Source: Cyanobacteria bacterium UBA947 (GTDB taxonomy: Bacteria > Cyanobacteriota > Vampirovibrionia > Gastranaerophilales > Gastranaerophilaceae). From it: a stretch of DNA of 9,446 nucleotides. Positions 6,313 through 9,446 of this stretch are shown here, one piece after another. The translations under genes and the position numbers were made by a program. The stretch spans positions 13,633 through 23,078 of the forward strand of contig DBCX01000006.1 in the NCBI GenBank assembly GCA_002293275.1, written 5' to 3'. Within the stretch, counting starts at the first letter, position 1, and the number at the start of each line of letters is the position of its first letter. The notes under the pieces were generated by a model. The model saw only the letters and a list, made by a program, of their open reading frames with translations, was not told where the DNA came from and made no database searches.

Positions 6313-6673
6313 ATTATTTAGAAAAACTACGGATGTGCAAGCAATAAGCCATAAATTAATGCAAAAACCGTTAGAACGACTTAACGGTAAAGACGCAGCG
6401 AAAATAGTCAACGGCTGGGCAGCTCAAGACCCAAGAATTGCAAAGCGCCTGCAAACTGTCTATAATCAATCCAATGTTTCGGACGCGTTTATAACTAAAC
6501 TGGCGCGTAAGCTGACAGCAGACTCCTCAGAAGGAGCGCACGAAAAAGTTGATTCAATGGATTTGATGTGGGCTATGGTTAACATTGTAGGCAAAATAAA
6601 AGGCCACTATCCTATAGATGGCGCGGATACAGTTGCCGATCTTTCAAAACGGGTTTTGGATCTGGTTGTGTAA
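6287..6673 (+). CDS. Unrecognised 128-residue protein encoded between panB and panC
   Basis: I do not recognise this protein. It is predicted to be soluble, with no signal peptide or membrane segment, and mostly helical. Residues 3-13 (IQAITSKLFRK) and 17-27 (VQAISHKLMQK) form a two-copy repeat with a 14-residue period: Q, A, I, K, L and K are identical, and other positions are mostly conservative. The middle is basic (DPRIAKRLQ, ITKLARKL), and the C-terminal part contains MDLMWAMVNIVGKIKGHYP. The gene starts inside panB, after a strong Shine-Dalgarno, and ends 37 bp before panC. Its codon use differs from its neighbours, with frequent ATA, TTA and AGA where they favour ATC/ATT, CTG/TTG and CGC. 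That suggests recent acquisition or low-expression drift. It could be a lineage-specific gene. Position alone does not make it a pantothenate enzyme: it is too unlike PanD, and PanE is much larger. Confidence 0.7.
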   Translation: MSIQAITSKLFRKTTDVQAISHKLMQKPLERLNGKDAAKIVNGWAAQDPRIAKRLQTVYNQSNVSDAFITKLARKLTADSSEGAHEKVDSMDLMWAMVNIVGKIKGHYPIDGADTVADLSKRVLDLVV

Positions 6674-6693
6674 CCCGGCCTGCAAAAATATTT

Positions 6694-6699
6694 TATGAT
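6694..6699 (+). promoter_or_regulatory. Possible -10 box of panC
   Basis: TATGAT in an AT-rich 37 bp gap ends 11 bases before the panC ATG, so initiation near 6706 would leave a leader of only about 4-5 bases. No Shine-Dalgarno precedes panC, which fits a near-leaderless transcript. There is no TGn extension and no good -35, so confidence is lower than for the other promoters here. panC may simply be read from the upstream operon. Confidence 0.35.
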
Positions 6700-6710
6700 A
6701 AAATTACTTT

Positions 6711-7517
6711 ATGTTAGTTAGCAAAATTAACGAGGTCAAAGAGCAAATCAAATCGTGGCGCGGCCAAACAATCGGGCTGGTGCCGACGATGGGTGCGCTG
6801 CACGACGGCCACAAATCGCTCATTGATGCGTCAGCTAAAATGTGCGACAAAACAGTCGTCTCAATCTTTGTCAACCCGACCCAGTTTGGCCCGAAAGAGG
6901 ATTTTGACAAATACCCGCGTAATCTGGATACTGACCTTGAAATCTGCCGGCAGGCCGGTGCGGATCTAGTTTTTGCACCTGAGGTAAATGAGATGTACGC
7001 CGAATGCCCCGCCGTGACAATTGTGCCGCCGCGGCAGTACACAAACATCCTTTGCGGGAAGCTGCGCCCCGGACATTTTGACGGCGTTTGCACCGTCGTC
7101 ACTAAACTTTTCAATATTGTCCGGCCGGATTTTGCCTTCTTCGGTGAAAAAGACCGCCAGCAGCTTATCATAATTAAAAAAATGACCGCGGATCTGAACA
7201 TCCCCGTCCAAATCATCGCCTGCCCTATCGTGCGCGCCGAAAACGGGCTTGCGTTAAGCTCGCGTAACAAATATTTAAAAGTTCCCGACGCCCCGCTTTA
7301 CAAAACCCTCTTTGATATAAAAATGTGCTACAATGACGGCATGACAGATATTAAAACTTTGAGCAAGGGGGTAAGTGGGGCAAATGGGCTGGAGTACCTG
7401 GAATTTCGCGATAAAGATGATTTAAGCCTGAAAGAAATTGCCGACGACAACACGGTTGTTTTTGCGGCCGTAAAAATAGACGGCGTAAGGCTGATTGACA
7501 ACATGGAGCTTGGCTAG
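6711..7517 (+). CDS. panC: Pantothenate synthetase (pantoate-beta-alanine ligase)
   Basis: PanC condenses pantoate with beta-alanine via a pantoyl-adenylate, forming pantothenate, the coenzyme A precursor. Motifs in order are LVPTMGALHDGHKSLI (23-38), which holds the nucleotidyltransferase HxGH as HDGH 31-34, then SIFVNPTQFGPKEDF (51-65), YPR (68-70) and LCGKLRPGHFDGVCTVV (114-130). Next come FFGEKDRQQL (143-152), where the family usually has Tyr, Ala or Trp in place of this Arg, and PIVRAENGLALSSRNKYL (172-189). The C-terminal beta-alanine-side domain (190-268) is divergent and shorter than usual, ending in VRLIDNMELG. Length is 268 residues, slightly below the usual 280. There is no panD in the window. 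The gene lies downstream of panB in the same direction, with one orphan gene between them. The next gene starts 3 bases after its stop. Confidence 0.95.
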   Translation: MLVSKINEVKEQIKSWRGQTIGLVPTMGALHDGHKSLIDASAKMCDKTVVSIFVNPTQFGPKEDFDKYPRNLDTDLEICRQAGADLVFAPEVNEMYAECPAVTIVPPRQYTNILCGKLRPGHFDGVCTVVTKLFNIVRPDFAFFGEKDRQQLIIIKKMTADLNIPVQIIACPIVRAENGLALSSRNKYLKVPDAPLYKTLFDIKMCYNDGMTDIKTLSKGVSGANGLEYLEFRDKDDLSLKEIADDNTVVFAAVKIDGVRLIDNMELG

Positions 7518-7520
7518 ACG

Positions 7521-8408
7521 ATGGTGCGGTTTTTGCAAAAAATCCTGAAACTTTTTGTTAATATGGTTTTTCTTGTCCAAATAGCGCTTTCCATCACGGT
7601 TTTTGTCGTGACGGTCTACTGGTTTATGGATATTTTGGGCTGGAGATATTTTGATTTTGCAAAACCCATCGCAGATCTTGCATCAACGCTTGTCGGTGTT
7701 TTTCTGCCGAAAAATTCAGCCGGGGCAGGGCTTTCGGGTATTGAGCTGAACCTGTTGTATTTTGACATCATCGCGTTAACGCTTGTGTACCTTGGCGACA
7801 AGCTGAAAGTCAGGATATATCTTGATATGAAACGACTTGACGACCGGCAGGAAAACAGCCGCGTGAAGGACGAATCCCGATTCAACGACCAGTTGCGCAA
7901 GGATTACGATAATACCGTCAAGGATGCGAAAAATATCGCCGTGCTTATTGAGTTTGGCCTGAAATTGGCATATGCGGACATGTATTATCAAGACAATCTG
8001 TCCGAAAAACTCCACGAACGCGAGGAATATGTGCTGAACGAGTTTTGTAAAGAAATCGGTAAAAGTTACCGCTGTCAAAGGCGTGCAAACAAAATTTTTA
8101 TCGTTGATGAGTACGTCAATACGGACAAATTGCTCGCCGATATTGAAAAAGTTACGGAGAAATTCAGGCTTGTTTTGGGCGAGCAAAAATGGCTTTTGGA
8201 CAAATTTGTCAGTATTGAAAATTACGATAAACTCACACGCGAGGTTTATACCGCGCTTGAGGGGCTGTTAAATTTGCATCTGGTTAATAAAATTGTTTGC
8301 TATCCGGGGTTTGCCCTGCGTTATGGAATGGAGCCGCAGCGTATGTTTGCAACCGTTATTGTCGGCAACTACCAGCAAGATGTCTGGGAACTGGTTAAGA
8401 CGGCCTGA
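7521..8408 (+). CDS. Unrecognised two-helix membrane protein with a long cytoplasmic domain
   Basis: I do not recognise this family. The 295-residue product has a basic N-terminus (MVRFLQKILK), a hydrophobic helix at about 11-34, a loop of about 40 residues containing FLPKNSAGAG, and a second hydrophobic segment at about 76-92 followed by KLKVRIYLDMKR. The positive-inside rule puts both ends in the cytoplasm. Residues 103-145 are highly charged and helical, possibly coiled coil. The remaining 150 residues look like a soluble alpha/beta domain, with CQRRANKIFIVDEYVN and YPGFALRYGMEPQRMFATVIVGNY. The ATG at 7521 lies 3 bases after the panC stop, so translational coupling is likely, although the nearest Shine-Dalgarno-like GGAG (7505-7508) is rather distant. 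A membrane sensor, scaffold or transport accessory are all possible. The sequence does not choose between them. Confidence 0.8.
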   Translation: MVRFLQKILKLFVNMVFLVQIALSITVFVVTVYWFMDILGWRYFDFAKPIADLASTLVGVFLPKNSAGAGLSGIELNLLYFDIIALTLVYLGDKLKVRIYLDMKRLDDRQENSRVKDESRFNDQLRKDYDNTVKDAKNIAVLIEFGLKLAYADMYYQDNLSEKLHEREEYVLNEFCKEIGKSYRCQRRANKIFIVDEYVNTDKLLADIEKVTEKFRLVLGEQKWLLDKFVSIENYDKLTREVYTALEGLLNLHLVNKIVCYPGFALRYGMEPQRMFATVIVGNYQQDVWELVKTA

Positions 8409-8432
8409 GCCCGCGCAGATAAGGGGTTTGCG

Positions 8433-8472
8433 GCAAGCTGTGTAATCTTTTTTAATAAAGTGCTTGCTTTTT
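8433..8472 (+). terminator. Candidate terminator of the upstream operon
   Basis: GCAAGC (8433-8438) and GCTTGC (8462-8467) are perfect inverted repeats followed at once by TTTTT (8468-8472). The 23-base loop, itself containing six Ts (8448-8453), is long for an intrinsic terminator, and a 6 bp stem is short. The right arm overlaps the -35 box of the rplJ promoter. It is the best termination candidate in this gap. Confidence 0.35.
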
Positions 8473-8492
8473 AATTTTGTTCTTGGTATGAT
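8464..8492 (+). promoter_or_regulatory. Strong promoter of rplJ-rplL
   Basis: TTGCTT (8464-8469) is separated by exactly 17 bases from TATGAT (8487-8492), which also has a TGG extension (8484-8486). This is the only promoter in the window with recognisable -35, extended -10 and ideal spacing, fitting a ribosomal protein operon. Transcription should begin near 8499, at the 5' strand of the L10-leader structure. Confidence 0.75.
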
Positions 8493-8498
8493 TTTCTC

Positions 8499-8549
8499 AA
8501 CCGCAGACAGTTGGCGGCCGCAAGGCCTTAAAAACAGCCAATCGAGGTT
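8499..8549 (+). ncRNA. Ribosomal protein L10 leader (autoregulatory mRNA structure)
   Basis: The leader matches the L10-leader family, in which excess L10(L12)4 binds the mRNA and represses rplJ-rplL. Visible parts are an outer pairing AACC (8499-8502) with GGTT (8546-8549), a conserved-looking internal element GCAGACAG (8503-8510), the stem TTGGC (8511-8515) with GCCAA (8537-8541), and an inner stem GGCC/GGCC (8516-8519 with 8524-8527) capped by a GCAA tetraloop. The unpaired TTAAAAACA (8528-8536) and TCGAGG on the 3' side also match my memory of the family. It sits about 65 bases upstream of the rplJ start and begins at the predicted transcription start. Confidence 0.8.
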
Positions 8550-8602
8550 ACACACTAAGCCGAATTTTTGTGTAGTTTCACGCGGGAACTTATTTACACA
8601 AT

Positions 8603-8609
8603 GAGGTGG
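8603..8609 (+). promoter_or_regulatory. Shine-Dalgarno deciding the rplJ start
   Basis: GAGGTGG lies 5 bases before the ATG at 8615. An in-frame GTG at 8606 lies inside this site and is therefore not the start. Confidence 0.75.
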
Positions 8610-8614
8610 AAAAA

Positions 8615-9136
8615 ATGGCTAACAAAGCTTTTAAATCAGACAAAATAGAGCTGCTGAAATCAAAACTTGACAAGGCGCAAGTGGCGCTCGTGAGCGATTA
8701 CAAAGGGTATTCCGTTGAGGAAATCACAAATCTTCGCCGCGCGCTCCAAAAAGACGGCGGCGACTATATGGTCACAAAAAATACGCTTGCAAAAATCGCC
8801 GTGAAAGGGACGGACTTTGAGGTGCTGACAGAATCGTTCAAAGGCCCAATCGCTCTGGCGTTCGGGTTTAACGATCAGGTTAGTCCCGCAAAAGTACTGG
8901 CGAATTTTATCAAAGAAACCAAAAAAGGCGAAATCCTCGGCGCGGCGCTTGACGGTAAATTGCTTACCGCACAAGAGGCGCAAGCGCTCTCAAAACTGCC
9001 TTCAAAAGAAGAACTTATCGCGAAACTGCTCGGTTCAATGAACTCACCTGCATCAGGTATCGTCGGTTCAATGAACGCGGTTATGTCATCATTGACAAGA
9101 GCCGTTGCGGCAGTCAGAGACCAAAAAGCAGCTTAA
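8615..9136 (+). CDS. rplJ: 50S ribosomal protein L10
   Basis: L10 anchors the L7/L12 dimers to 23S rRNA at the base of the ribosomal stalk and represses its own operon through the leader. The 173-residue product has typical length and order. VALVSDYKGYSVEEITNLRR is at 23-42, with the RNA-binding region KNTLAKIAVKGT (58-69) after it, then KGPIALAFG (80-88) and KLPSKEELIAKLLGSM (about 128-143). The Ala/Ser-rich C-terminal helix (about 150-173) is the L7/L12 docking segment. The preceding 206 bp hold a promoter and L10-leader RNA. rplL follows after 34 bp. rplK and rplA, which often precede rplJ, are absent here. Confidence 0.97.
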   Translation: MANKAFKSDKIELLKSKLDKAQVALVSDYKGYSVEEITNLRRALQKDGGDYMVTKNTLAKIAVKGTDFEVLTESFKGPIALAFGFNDQVSPAKVLANFIKETKKGEILGAALDGKLLTAQEAQALSKLPSKEELIAKLLGSMNSPASGIVGSMNAVMSSLTRAVAAVRDQKAA

Positions 9137-9170
9137 TACAAGAATTACAATAACAAAAGGAGAAAATAAA

Positions 9171-9446
9171 ATGAGTAACGTAACATCAATCTTGGAATCA
9201 ATCGAAAAACTGACTTTGCTGGAAGCATCAGAGTTGGTAAAAGCAATGGAAGAAAAATTCGGCGTATCAGCGGCGGCACCGGTTGCGGTGGCAGCGGCTC
9301 CTGCGGCAGGCGGCGGCGATGCAGCTGCAGCTGACGCGGGCTCAACCGACGTAACAATCGTCCTTGCTTCAGCAGGCGCTAACAAAATCGCTGTATTGAA
9401 AGAAGTCAGAACAATCACAGGCTTGGGCTTGAAAGAAGCAAAAGAC
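9171..9446 (+). CDS. rplL: 50S ribosomal protein L7/L12 (partial, cut by window end)
   Basis: L7/L12 forms the mobile ribosomal stalk that recruits and activates translational GTPases. The first 92 codons are present. The N-terminal dimerisation and L10-binding domain covers about residues 1-30 (ILESIEKLTLLEASELVKAM), followed by the flexible Ala/Gly-rich hinge (about 33-57). The start of the C-terminal domain is GANKIAVLKEVRTITGLGLKEAKD, given here in two halves, GANKIAVLKEVR and TITGLGLKEAKD. The factor-contacting Lys and Arg residues of NKIAVLKEVR are kept. The usual EKTEFDV that opens the C-terminal domain is replaced by a less acidic STDVTIV. AGGAG at 9158-9162 precedes the ATG by 8 bases. 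RTITGLGLKEAKD resembles cyanobacterial L7/L12. Confidence 0.97.
   Translation, partial: MSNVTSILESIEKLTLLEASELVKAMEEKFGVSAAAPVAVAAAPAAGGGDAAAADAGSTDVTIVLASAGANKIAVLKEVRTITGLGLKEAKD

Noticed and set aside
6704..7270. A 188-codon open frame on the minus strand across panC
   Set aside because: It lies entirely antisense to a clearly conserved panC, and its translation (Ser/Arg/Thr-rich) matches no family and looks like a codon-bias shadow.
7310..7340. A TTGATA and TACAAT pair inside panC resembling a promoter
   Set aside because: The hexamers are only about 11 bases apart, too close for sigma-70-type recognition, and they lie within coding sequence.
6711..7517. Frameshift in panC to explain its short, divergent C-terminus
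   Set aside because: The frame stays open and ends in the expected VRLIDN motif, so it is a compact C-terminal domain and not a broken gene.
1..9446. Mobile element, prophage, defence or toxin-antitoxin system
   Set aside because: No transposase, integrase, nuclease, toxin-like pair, terminal repeats or direct-repeat array is visible, and apart from the codon bias of the orphan gene the composition is even.

Overview
The window is a dense bacterial chromosomal segment of about 47% GC by eye. It holds ten well-supported genes, a partial rplL at the right edge, and possibly the last codons of another gene at the left edge. All genes look like ordinary chromosomal genes. I saw no insertion sequence, phage gene, CRISPR array, tRNA or rRNA. 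Several features point to the cyanobacterial lineage, probably a non-photosynthetic relative such as Vampirovibrionia/Melainabacteria. These are the ksgA-ispE pair, an IspE with GGSTNAA in its ATP loop, a membrane-anchored YvcK beginning PGLHIKRW, and an L7/L12 with RTITGLGLKEAKD. This placement is inference from remembered family features, not a search.

Left part (1-2122): rnhA (RNase HI) reads rightward and meets the leftward ksgA-ispE operon tail to tail, with 19 bp of overlap. ksgA and ispE overlap by ATGA. ksgA is transcribed divergently from a plant-type glutamate-cysteine ligase. The 43 bp between them carries a near-perfect inverted repeat whose two outer ends are back-to-back extended -10 boxes, so the two transcripts appear to fire outward from one symmetric element. 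Both would have almost no 5' leader.

Middle (2123-7517): after the glutamate-cysteine ligase comes a promoter and then a tightly packed run. It contains a very divergent LamB/YcsF (5-oxoprolinase A-like) protein, yvcK (TAATG overlap), panB, a 128-residue orphan gene that starts inside panB, and panC. panB and panC supply pantoate and pantothenate for coenzyme A. YvcK is a UDP-sugar-binding regulator of carbon flow and envelope synthesis. The ligase and the YcsF-like protein may both touch gamma-glutamyl/5-oxoproline metabolism.

Right part (7518-9446): an unrecognised two-helix membrane protein follows panC by 3 bp and ends that run. A 206 bp intergenic region follows. It holds a candidate terminator, a strong promoter (TTGCTT, 17 bp, TATGAT) and an L10-leader RNA structure that autoregulates rplJ-rplL. 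rplK and rplA are not immediately upstream, which is unusual.

The window is mostly housekeeping. The items most worth a second look are the palindromic divergent promoter, the motif-eroded YcsF homologue, the orphan gene between panB and panC with its internal 14-residue repeat, and the membrane protein coupled to panC.
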